Positions 6,455-13,025 of a DNA stretch of 13,025 bases are shown piece after piece. Under the pieces are notes generated by a model, which saw only the letters and a list, made by a program, of their open reading frames with translations, was not told the origin of the DNA and ran no database searches. Within the stretch, counting starts at the first letter, position 1; each line of letters opens with the position of its first letter. The DNA comes from JBNLBT01 sp050303435 (GTDB lineage: Bacteria > Pseudomonadota > Gammaproteobacteria > Xanthomonadales > Marinicellaceae). The DNA is taken from contig JBNLBT010000092.1 of the NCBI GenBank assembly GCA_050303435.1, forward strand, positions 1-13,025. Reading direction: 5' to 3'. The position numbers were made by a program, and so were the translations under genes.

Positions 6455-7949
6455 AACGCGCGATTTAAGCGAACTGCTGGCTGCGCTGGACATTCAGTCC
6501 GAAGCGCTGGACGTGCCCGTGCGCGGCTTGACCGCGGATTCACGCGCGGTGCGCAAGGGCGATGTGTTTCTGGCGATGAGCGGTTTTCAGGTGCACGGCA
6601 TTGACTACGCCTACCAGGCCGAACGGTCCGGTGCGGCGGCGATATTGGCCGAAAGCGTGAAACCCGGGCGTGCCTTGCCGAAAGGACGCCAGATGAAACG
6701 CTCAATTCCGGTCATTGAAGTGCCGGAACTGGGCGATCGCCTGGGTGAACTGGCTGCAGATTTTTATCAACACCCGTCGCGCGATGTGCAGGTCATTGGC
6801 GTCACCGGCACCAACGGCAAAACCTCCACCGCGTGGCTGTTGTGTCAGGCGCTGGAAGCGCTGCGCATGCCCTGTGCCTACATCGGCACGCTCGGTGCCG
6901 GGCGGGTGAAGACCATTGAAAAACTCAACAACACCACGCCTTCAGCGATTGAGATCCAGCGCCTGCTGGCAGATTTTCGTGATCAGGGCGTGCGCTGTGT
7001 GTGCCTGGAGGTGTCATCGCACGCGCTGGATCAACGACGCGTCGGCGGCATACATTTCAATGCGGTGGTGTTGACCAACCTGACGCGCGATCATCTGGAT
7101 TACCACGGCAGCATGGAAGCGTACGCCGCCAGCAAGAAAAAATTGTTCCTCGAGTGCCCGCACGCGCACGCGGTGCTCAATCTGGACGACGCCCTGGGGC
7201 GTGAAGTGCACGCGCAGTTGGCAGCGGCCGGAACGGCGGTCTCTGGCTATTCCCGCGCCGGCGCAGTCGGCGCCGATGTGCGGGCCGAAGATTTGCATCT
7301 GCACGCCGAAGGCATGGCCTTTCGTTTACATGAGGGCGGGGATTCCGTCGATGCACAAATCCCTCTGATGGGTGCCTTCAACGTGGAAAATTGCCTGGCC
7401 GTGGTGGCGGTGTTGCGCAGCAACGGCTGGCCATTGCCGAGCATCGCGGCCGTGTTGCCGCGGCTGCGACCGGTGCCGGGACGCATCAATCCAATCGAAA
7501 CGCCCGATGACCGCGCCGCGGTGGTGATCGACTATGCACACACACCGGACGCGCTGCAACAGGTGCTCAAGGCCTTGCGCGAGCACGTGCCCGCCGGTGG
7601 TCGATTGTGGTGTGTGTTTGGCTGCGGCGGCAACCGCGACAAAGGCAAAAGACCCCTGATGGGTGCCTTGGCCGAACAGCTGGCCGATCGGGTGATCGTC
7701 ACCGATGACAACCCGCGCTTTGAACACGGCGATGACATTGTCAGTGATATTGTGTCGGGCATGCACGGCCGGCCCGAAGTGATCCGCGATCGGGAAGCGG
7801 CCATACGCCACGCGATCGAGCTGGCCGGATCAAAGGATCTGGTGCTGATTGCCGGCAAAGGGCATGAAAAAATACAGGAAATCAAGGGTCAGCTGTTGCC
7901 ATTCAATGACCGCAAGGTGGCGGCCCGTGTGTTGGAGGAATGCGCATGA
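6447..7949 (+). CDS. murE: UDP-MurNAc-L-Ala-D-Glu:meso-diaminopimelate ligase
   Basis: MurE adds the third stem-peptide residue in the cytoplasm, with ATP hydrolysis. The 500-residue protein has the three Mur ligase domains. The UDP-binding N-domain carries LTADSRAV (28-35). The central ATPase domain has GTNGKTST (121-128), NNTTPS (161-166) and the YAASKKKLF segment (about 226-234) expected to carry the carbamylated lysine. In the C-domain, DNPR (421-424) is the motif that recognises meso-diaminopimelate rather than lysine, so the peptidoglycan should be of the meso-DAP type. The start is set by GGAGG 6 nt upstream of ATG 6447, giving an 8-nt overlap with ftsI, the longest overlap in the cluster. 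It is followed by murF with an ATGA overlap. The length is normal (E. coli 495). Confidence 0.97.
   Translation: MTETRDLSELLAALDIQSEALDVPVRGLTADSRAVRKGDVFLAMSGFQVHGIDYAYQAERSGAAAILAESVKPGRALPKGRQMKRSIPVIEVPELGDRLGELAADFYQHPSRDVQVIGVTGTNGKTSTAWLLCQALEALRMPCAYIGTLGAGRVKTIEKLNNTTPSAIEIQRLLADFRDQGVRCVCLEVSSHALDQRRVGGIHFNAVVLTNLTRDHLDYHGSMEAYAASKKKLFLECPHAHAVLNLDDALGREVHAQLAAAGTAVSGYSRAGAVGADVRAEDLHLHAEGMAFRLHEGGDSVDAQIPLMGAFNVENCLAVVAVLRSNGWPLPSIAAVLPRLRPVPGRINPIETPDDRAAVVIDYAHTPDALQQVLKALREHVPAGGRLWCVFGCGGNRDKGKRPLMGALAEQLADRVIVTDDNPRFEHGDDIVSDIVSGMHGRPEVIRDREAAIRHAIELAGSKDLVLIAGKGHEKIQEIKGQLLPFNDRKVAARVLEECA
7934..7938 (+). promoter_or_regulatory. Shine-Dalgarno fixing the murF start
   Basis: GGAGG lies 7 nt before ATG 7946 but only 1 nt before ATG 7940 and 16 nt before ATG 7955. 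The middle ATG is therefore the start, and it makes the ATGA overlap with murE seen at several other junctions. Confidence 0.8.
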
Positions 7950-9289
7950 TCCGCATGTCACTGCAACAGGCCTCGGCCATCATCGGCGGCACCCTGGTGG
8001 GCAAGTCCTACGAATTCCAGGGCGTCAGCACGGATTCCAGAAGCAGTTGCCAAGGGCGCCTGTTCATCGCTCTGAAAGGGGTGAATTTCGATGGCAATGC
8101 CTTTTGTCAACAGGCCATAGACCAGGGCGCGGTGGCCCTGTTGTGTAACACCCCTCAGGACACGCACCTCAGTCAGATCATCTGTGACGACAGCGAGAAA
8201 GCGATGGCCAATCTGGCACGCGCGTGGCTGCGCATCTGTCAGGTCGATGTGGTGGGCGTGACCGGATCCAACGGCAAGACCACGGTCAAAAACATGCTGC
8301 AATCGGTGCTGTCGCGCAAATACCGCACCTTTGCCAGTCAGGGCAACATGAACAACGAGATCGGCGTGCCTTTGAGTGTGTTCGGCATCGATAAACAGGA
8401 CGAGATCGCGGTGCTGGAAATGGGTGCCGCGCAAAAAGGCGACATCCGGCATTTGACCGGCATTGCCAAACCGCAGGTGGCGGTGGTGACCAATGTTTCG
8501 GCCGCCCACGTCGGTCGCTTCGGCAGCGTGGAAACCATTGCCGAGACCAAAGGTGAATTGTTTCAGGCGCTGGGCAAGGACGGCCTGGCGGTGGTCAATC
8601 GAGACGACCGTTTTGCCGGACAATGGCTGCAGTCATTGACCTGCGATCACGTTGGATTCGGATTTTCCGAACAGGCCGATGTGCGCATCAGCCGGATTGA
8701 GGACGGATTGGCAACGGTGCGCTGCGCCGACGGCCAGGAATTGACGTTTGCTTTGCCCATCGGTGGCGTCCACAACGTCATGAACGCTGCCGCGGTGATC
8801 GCCGTGGCACGGCATTTTCAGGTCGAAGCGGAAGACATTGTTGACGGTTTGCAACGTTTTCAGCCGGAGCAGGGTCGCCTGCAAAACATGGGGCGCGTTG
8901 GCGGAGTTTATTTGATCAACGATTGCTACAACGCCAATCCGGCTTCGGTGATGGCGGCCATTGATGTGCTCAGCGGTTGCGCGCGCCCGGCGGTGCTGGT
9001 GCTGGGTGACATGGCTGAACTGGGCAGTGAAAGTGAAGCCTGGCATCGACGCATTGGTGAATACGCGGCGCAACACGGCATTGACCGTTTGTACACGGTG
9101 GGCCCGTATGCGCGGTACGCCTGTCAGGGCATGGGTGGTCACACGCGAGATTTTGCCGACGTGCCGGCATTGCTGGCCGGTTTGCGTTCTGAGTGGCCGG
9201 ATTCAGGCACGGTGCTGGTCAAAGCCTCGCGCAGCATGCAGCTGGAACGCGTGGTTGAAGCACTGATGCAAGCGGAGAAAAGCGCATGA
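7946..9289 (+). CDS. murF: UDP-MurNAc-tripeptide:D-alanyl-D-alanine ligase
   Basis: MurF adds D-Ala-D-Ala to complete the UDP-MurNAc-pentapeptide. The 447-residue protein (E. coli 452) has the N-domain substrate motif STDSR (28-32), the ATP loop GSNGKTT (107-113), GVHNVMNAAA (274-283) and the C-domain signature NDCYNANPAS (325-334), followed by LGDMAELG (353-360). The late KASRSMQLE block (426-434) has Ala where E. coli MurF has Gly (KGSRS). I chose ATG 7946 among three nearby in-frame ATGs because of the GGAGG spacing; this gives MIRMSLQQAS, similar in extent to the E. coli start. It overlaps murE and mraY by 4 nt each. The ddl gene that supplies its D-Ala-D-Ala is not within the window. Confidence 0.97.
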   Translation: MIRMSLQQASAIIGGTLVGKSYEFQGVSTDSRSSCQGRLFIALKGVNFDGNAFCQQAIDQGAVALLCNTPQDTHLSQIICDDSEKAMANLARAWLRICQVDVVGVTGSNGKTTVKNMLQSVLSRKYRTFASQGNMNNEIGVPLSVFGIDKQDEIAVLEMGAAQKGDIRHLTGIAKPQVAVVTNVSAAHVGRFGSVETIAETKGELFQALGKDGLAVVNRDDRFAGQWLQSLTCDHVGFGFSEQADVRISRIEDGLATVRCADGQELTFALPIGGVHNVMNAAAVIAVARHFQVEAEDIVDGLQRFQPEQGRLQNMGRVGGVYLINDCYNANPASVMAAIDVLSGCARPAVLVLGDMAELGSESEAWHRRIGEYAAQHGIDRLYTVGPYARYACQGMGGHTRDFADVPALLAGLRSEWPDSGTVLVKASRSMQLERVVEALMQAEKSA

Positions 9290-10368
9290 TGGTGTGGCTC
9301 GCAGAACTGTGGCAGTCCGAGTTTTCCTGGCTCAACCTGATCGGATACCAGACCTTCAGAACCATCATGGCGGCCCTCACCGCGCTGATGATTTCATTGA
9401 TCTTGGGGCCACGATTCATTCGCCATTTGCAGGACCGTCAGATTGGGCAACAAGTGCGCACCTTGGGGCCAGAGTCGCATTTTGAAAAACAGGGCACGCC
9501 GACCATGGGCGGCGCCATGATTCTCACCGTGATCACCTTGAGCACGGTGCTGTGGTCGGATTGGCGGGTGAACTACGTGTGGCTGTGTCTGTTTGTGTTG
9601 CTGAGTTTCGGATTTGTCGGCTGGTTTGATGACTACAAGAAAATGACCAGCCGCTCGCACAACGGCCTGTCGGCGAAAATGAAATACCTGCTGCTGTCGA
9701 TTTTTGCCCTGTTGGCGGTGGCCTATCTGTATCAATGGGGCGATCCCAGCATTCGCACCCAGTTGGTGATTCCTTTTACCAATGAGCTGAACTGGTCGCT
9801 GGGTTGGCTGGCCATCCCGCTGGGTTATTTTGTCCTGGTCGGTTCCAGCAACGGGGTGAATCTGACCGACGGCCTGGACGGGCTGGCGATCATGCCCTGT
9901 GTGATGGTGGCCGGTGCATTGGGCGTGTTTTCCTATGTCAGTGGTCATGCGGTGTTTTCTGACTATCTGTTGATACCCTTCATACCGGGCACGGGAGAGA
10001 TGGCGATTTTTTGTGCCGCCATCGCCGGCGCCGGTCTGGGGTTTTTGTGGTTCAACACCTATCCGGCGCAGGTGTTCATGGGCGATGTGGGCTCTCTGGC
10101 GCTCGGCGGCGCTCTGGGCGTGGTGGCTTTTGTGACCCGCCAGGAGTTGGTGTTCTTCATCATGGGCGGCGTGTTCGTGATGGAAACCGTTTCCGTGATT
10201 CTGCAAGTGGGATCGTACAAACTGATGGGCAAGCGCATTTTTAAAATGGCGCCGATCCACCACCATTTTGAATTGAAGGGCTGGGCTGAACCGAAAGTGA
10301 TTGTGCGATTCTGGATCATTTCGTTCATTCTGGTTTTGATTGGACTGGCGACTTTAAAGATACGTTGA
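9286..10368 (+). CDS. mraY: Phospho-MurNAc-pentapeptide transferase MraY (lipid I synthase)
   Basis: MraY transfers phospho-MurNAc-pentapeptide from UDP to undecaprenyl phosphate in the inner membrane, making lipid I. The protein has 360 residues, the same as E. coli, and the catalytic aspartates keep their numbers: Asp115-Asp116 (GWFDDYKK) and Asp267 (FMGDVGS). Also present are GPESHFEKQGTPTMGG (61-76), NLTDGLDGLA (192-201) and the cytoplasmic histidine loop PIHHHFELKGW (323-333). Ten hydrophobic segments can be followed. ATG 9286 has GGAG 8 nt upstream and overlaps the murF stop by 4 nt; an ATG at 9289 would shorten it by one residue. The following gene is ftsW, not murD as in the usual gammaproteobacterial order. 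Confidence 0.98.
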   Translation: MMVWLAELWQSEFSWLNLIGYQTFRTIMAALTALMISLILGPRFIRHLQDRQIGQQVRTLGPESHFEKQGTPTMGGAMILTVITLSTVLWSDWRVNYVWLCLFVLLSFGFVGWFDDYKKMTSRSHNGLSAKMKYLLLSIFALLAVAYLYQWGDPSIRTQLVIPFTNELNWSLGWLAIPLGYFVLVGSSNGVNLTDGLDGLAIMPCVMVAGALGVFSYVSGHAVFSDYLLIPFIPGTGEMAIFCAAIAGAGLGFLWFNTYPAQVFMGDVGSLALGGALGVVAFVTRQELVFFIMGGVFVMETVSVILQVGSYKLMGKRIFKMAPIHHHFELKGWAEPKVIVRFWIISFILVLIGLATLKIR

Positions 10369-11540
10369 TGCAGGCAAACAGCAAAAAAATCAAATACGGA
10401 TTGTTCCGCGTGGGGGTTGACCCGGCGCTGGCGCTGTCTGCGCTGTTTCTGGTCATGATCGGGGTGTTGATGGTGGCCTCGGCTTCAATCGCCATAGCGG
10501 AGAAATACAATCACGACCCCTTGCACTATCTCAAGCGGCACGTGATGTTTATTGCCATCGGACTTGTGGCCGCCGGTATCGCCTTGCGCCTGTCCACTGA
10601 ATGGGTGCAGCGGCTCAGCCGTCTGATGATGCTGTTGTGTCTGGTGGCCCTGATTCTGGTGCTGGTTCCGGGCATCGGTGTGACCGTGAATGGCGCGCAG
10701 CGCTGGCTCAATCTTGGCGTCTCCCGTTTTCAGGTGGTGGAAGCAGTGAAACTGGCGTTGATTGTGTACCTGGCCAGTTACGCGGTGCGTCATAAACTGA
10801 GTCTGCAACAGGCCATGTTTGGTGTGATCAAGCCCTTGATGCTGACCATGGTGATCGCCTTGCTGTTGCTGTTGCAACCGGATTTTGGCAGCGCGGTGCT
10901 GCTATTGATGATCACCATTTTTATGGTGTTTCTGGCCGGCGCGCGCTACCGCGACATGACCGTGCTGAGCATATTGGCCGCTTCCTCAATGGCGGTGATC
11001 GCCTGGGCCGAGCCCTACCGCATGAAACGTTTGGTGAATTTTATCGACCCGTGGCAAGACCCGTTCAACGCCGGTTTCCAGCTGGTGCAGGCGCTGATCG
11101 CCATTGGCCGCGGTGAGTTCGCCGGGGTGGGCATCGGCGGCAGCGTGCAAAAACTGTTTTATCTGCCCGAGGCGCACACCGATTTTATTTTTGCCGTGTA
11201 CGCCGAGGAAACCGGATTTTTTGGCGTGCTGTTGATGGTGCTGTTGTTCACCGTGCTGTTGCTGCGCGTGTTTTCGGTGGCCAGAACGGCGTTGAACAAC
11301 GGTCAGGAGTTTTCCGGATTCATGGTCGCCGGCATCGGCGTGTGGCTGTCCTTGCAGGCGTTTTTCAGCATGGGCGTGAACCTTGGCTTGTTGCCAACCA
11401 AAGGGCTGACGCTGCCATTCATCAGTTCCGGCGGCAGCGCCATCATGGTCAATCTGGCCGCACTGGGGCTGGTGGCGCGGGTGTCGTATGAGAACCGCAA
11501 ACAGTCCATCAAGGCCATTCGCAGCGGGGGTGGCCGATGA
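10368..11540 (+). CDS. ftsW: Septal peptidoglycan polymerase FtsW (SEDS family)
   Basis: FtsW is the membrane glycosyltransferase that polymerises lipid II at the septum with FtsI. The 390-residue protein (E. coli 414) has about ten membrane segments and the SEDS landmarks: QPDFGSA (170-176), DPFNAGFQL (231-239), and SVQKLFYLPEAHTDFIFA (259-276), whose Asp272 corresponds to the essential Asp297 of E. coli. LPTKGLTLPFIS follows at 342-353. Two conserved spots differ from what I expect: QVVEAVK (122-128) where relatives have Q-P-(S/A)-E-x-x-K, and ISSGGSA (352-358) where ISYGGSS is usual. The charged Gln, Glu and Lys of the first are kept. I start at ATG 10368, sharing one base with the mraY stop; TTG 10365 would add one residue. 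No clear Shine-Dalgarno is present. FtsW rather than RodA, because of context and the closer motif match. Confidence 0.95.
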   Translation: MQANSKKIKYGLFRVGVDPALALSALFLVMIGVLMVASASIAIAEKYNHDPLHYLKRHVMFIAIGLVAAGIALRLSTEWVQRLSRLMMLLCLVALILVLVPGIGVTVNGAQRWLNLGVSRFQVVEAVKLALIVYLASYAVRHKLSLQQAMFGVIKPLMLTMVIALLLLLQPDFGSAVLLLMITIFMVFLAGARYRDMTVLSILAASSMAVIAWAEPYRMKRLVNFIDPWQDPFNAGFQLVQALIAIGRGEFAGVGIGGSVQKLFYLPEAHTDFIFAVYAEETGFFGVLLMVLLFTVLLLRVFSVARTALNNGQEFSGFMVAGIGVWLSLQAFFSMGVNLGLLPTKGLTLPFISSGGSAIMVNLAALGLVARVSYENRKQSIKAIRSGGGR

Positions 11541-12577
11541 AATTTGCCATCATGGCCGGTGGCACCGGCGGACACATATTTCCCGGACTGGCGGTGGCCC
11601 GCGCCTTGCTTGAGATGCGCCACGAGGTCATCTGGCTGGGATCTGAAGGTGGCATGGAAGTGGACCTTGTGGGGCGCGCGAATCTGCCGTTCTTTGCCTT
11701 GAAAATCAAAGGCCTGCGTGGCGGTGGTCTGTTGCGCAAACTGCGCATGCCGTGGCAGCTGCTGCGCGCGACCATTGCGGCCTTGCGCGTGCTGCGCTCA
11801 CAGCGCGTCAACGCGGTGTTGAGCCTGGGCGGTTACGCATCGGCGCCCGGCGGTCTGGCGGCCCGATGGGCAAAAATTCCGCTGGTGGTGCATGAACAAA
11901 ACAGTGTATTTGGCTTGACCAACCGCAAATTGTCGCGTTGGGCCAGCCGGGTGTTGAGTGGCTTTCAGCTCAACGGCCTGTATCGCTCTGAGTGGGTCGG
12001 CAATCCGGTGCGGCATGACATTGAACAGACCCGTCATTGCCTGCGCGATGCGACGCCGGTGCGGGTGTTGATCCTGGGTGGTTCGCAAGGCGCGCGGTCA
12101 CTGAACACGCAATTGCCGAAAGCGTTGATAGACGTGCGGCAGCATCAGCCGATGGACATTGTGCATCAGTGCGGTCGCGGCCATGTGGATGAGACGCGGG
12201 CGGCGCACAGCGGTGCACCGGTTGAAGTGCATGAATTCATTGATGACATGGCGCGCATGTATGCCTGGGCGGATGTCTGCGTGTGTCGCGCCGGGGCTTT
12301 GACAGTGGCTGAGATCGCCGCGGTGGGTTTGCCAGCCTTGTTGGTGCCCTATCCTCACGCCGTGGACGACCATCAAACCGGCAACGCCCAGCAGCTGGTG
12401 CAGGCCGGTGCGGGTTTGCTGTGGCAGGAACGCGACGGTGAAGCGGCGTTGAGAAACCAGTTGCACAAATTGATGGCATTCGATCAACGCACGCGCATGC
12501 ACGAAGCACTGCAGTCATTGCGCAAAACGCGTGTGGCCGAAACCGTGGCTAACATCTGTTGTGAGGTGGCGCGATGA
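11537..12577 (+). CDS. murG: Lipid I GlcNAc transferase MurG (lipid II synthase)
   Basis: MurG transfers GlcNAc from UDP-GlcNAc to lipid I on the cytoplasmic face of the membrane. The 346-residue GT-B protein (E. coli 355) has the N-domain glycine loop GGTGGH (8-13), a second glycine loop GGYASAPGG (98-106), HEQN (119-122), WVGNPVR (153-159), and in the C-domain GGSQGAR (181-187), EFIDDMARMYAWAD (233-246), RAGALTVAE (251-259) and PYPHAVDDHQTGNA (271-284), the UDP-GlcNAc site. ATG 11537 overlaps the ftsW stop by 4 nt (ATGA) and is preceded by a GGGGGTGG run that can serve as Shine-Dalgarno. It is followed directly by murC. No anomalies seen. Confidence 0.97.
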   Translation: MKFAIMAGGTGGHIFPGLAVARALLEMRHEVIWLGSEGGMEVDLVGRANLPFFALKIKGLRGGGLLRKLRMPWQLLRATIAALRVLRSQRVNAVLSLGGYASAPGGLAARWAKIPLVVHEQNSVFGLTNRKLSRWASRVLSGFQLNGLYRSEWVGNPVRHDIEQTRHCLRDATPVRVLILGGSQGARSLNTQLPKALIDVRQHQPMDIVHQCGRGHVDETRAAHSGAPVEVHEFIDDMARMYAWADVCVCRAGALTVAEIAAVGLPALLVPYPHAVDDHQTGNAQQLVQAGAGLLWQERDGEAALRNQLHKLMAFDQRTRMHEALQSLRKTRVAETVANICCEVAR

Positions 12578-13025
12578 GTTACCTGACGCCCGAACACAAA
12601 TTCGCCCGTCGCATGCGCCGCATTCACCTGATCGGCATTGGTGGTTCGGGCATGTCGGGCATCGCTGAGGTGCTGGCCACTCTGGGGTTTGTGGTTTCCG
12701 GTTCGGACGTGCAGGCAAGCGCGGTGACACGTCGCCTGGAATCCATGCAGATCCGGGTGCACATTGGACACGACGGGGCGTTGATCAAAAACGCCGATGT
12801 GGTGGTGTATTCCTCGGCCATTGACAAGGACAATGTGGAAATGGCGGCCGCCCGAGAAGGCCGTTTGCCGCTGCTGACCCGCGCAGAAATGCTGGCTGAA
12901 CTGATGCGTTTCAAAATCGGCATCGCAGTGGCCGGCACGCACGGCAAAACCACCACCACCTCCCTGCTTTCCAGCGTACTGGCCGAGGCCGGACTGGACC
13001 CGACCTTTGTGATCGGCGGGCTGCT
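12574..13025 (+). CDS. murC: UDP-MurNAc:L-alanine ligase MurC, C-terminus cut by window edge
   Basis: MurC adds L-alanine to UDP-MurNAc, the first step of stem-peptide assembly. About 150 of roughly 470 residues are visible. They include the Rossmann-like UDP-MurNAc loop GIGGSGMSGIAEVL (21-34), SGSDVQ (42-47), VVYSSAI (77-83) and the ATP loop AGTHGKTTTT (120-129), whose His is typical of MurC. ATG 12574 overlaps the murG stop by 4 nt, with GAGG 7 nt upstream. The frame is open to the right edge. Genes that usually follow (murB, ddl, ftsQ, ftsA, ftsZ) lie outside the window. Confidence 0.96.
   Translation, partial: MSYLTPEHKFARRMRRIHLIGIGGSGMSGIAEVLATLGFVVSGSDVQASAVTRRLESMQIRVHIGHDGALIKNADVVVYSSAIDKDNVEMAAAREGRLPLLTRAEMLAELMRFKIGIAVAGTHGKTTTTSLLSSVLAEAGLDPTFVIGGL

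Noticed and set aside
7940..7945. murF start at ATG 7940
   Set aside because: Its GGAGG would be only 1 nt away; ATG 7946 has the correct 7-nt spacing and the ATGA overlap.
1..13025. Mobile elements, CRISPR arrays, tRNA or rRNA genes, toxin-antitoxin or defence genes
   Set aside because: I read both strands and saw no terminal repeats, repeat-spacer pattern, tRNA-like cloverleaf or such protein families; coding density by housekeeping genes is near complete outside 2708-3103.

Overview
The window is ordinary chromosomal housekeeping DNA from a fairly GC-rich gammaproteobacterium. It holds the 5' part of a histidine-utilisation (hut) operon on the minus strand, divergent from most of the division and cell wall (dcw) cluster on the plus strand. 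The proteins resemble the gammaproteobacterial families throughout: MraY is 360 residues with its three catalytic aspartates at 115, 116 and 267, and HutH has its MIO serine at 143. The dcw cluster has no murD between mraY and ftsW, and FtsL is very short. I associate both traits with the Lysobacterales (Xanthomonadales) and relatives, so that is my best, unproven, guess at lineage.

Layout. Positions 1-1014 (minus) are hutH, cut by the window edge. Positions 1019-2707 (minus) are hutU, the first gene of the operon, 4 bp ahead of hutH. Positions 2708-3103 are a 396-bp divergent intergenic region with two halves. The hut-proximal half is GC-rich and holds a candidate hut -10 box and a G-rich inverted repeat. 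The mraZ-proximal half is AT-rich and holds two inverted IHF-consensus sites 42 bp apart, a TTGACA/TATAAA promoter, and four GTGSR boxes at exact 10-bp spacing (a MraZ operator) that run into the mraZ ribosome binding site. From 3104 to the right edge the genes are mraZ, rsmH, ftsL, ftsI, murE, murF, mraY, ftsW, murG and murC (cut by the edge).

How the genes work together. HutH and HutU do the first two steps of histidine degradation (histidine to urocanate to imidazolonepropionate). On the other side, MraZ probably regulates its own operon and RsmH methylates 16S rRNA. MurC, MurE and MurF build the UDP-MurNAc-pentapeptide, MraY and MurG turn it into lipid I and lipid II, and FtsW with FtsI, scaffolded by FtsL, polymerise and crosslink it at the septum. 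Every dcw gene overlaps the next by 1, 4 or 8 nt, so the block reads as one translationally coupled transcript with no room for intergenic promoters or terminators.

I see no mobile element, CRISPR array, tRNA or rRNA, and no clear undescribed system. The points most worth checking are the missing murD (a possible MurD2/MurL route to D-glutamate), the paired IHF-like sites, the degenerate MraZ operator, substitutions in conserved FtsW motifs and a rare-codon patch in rsmH.
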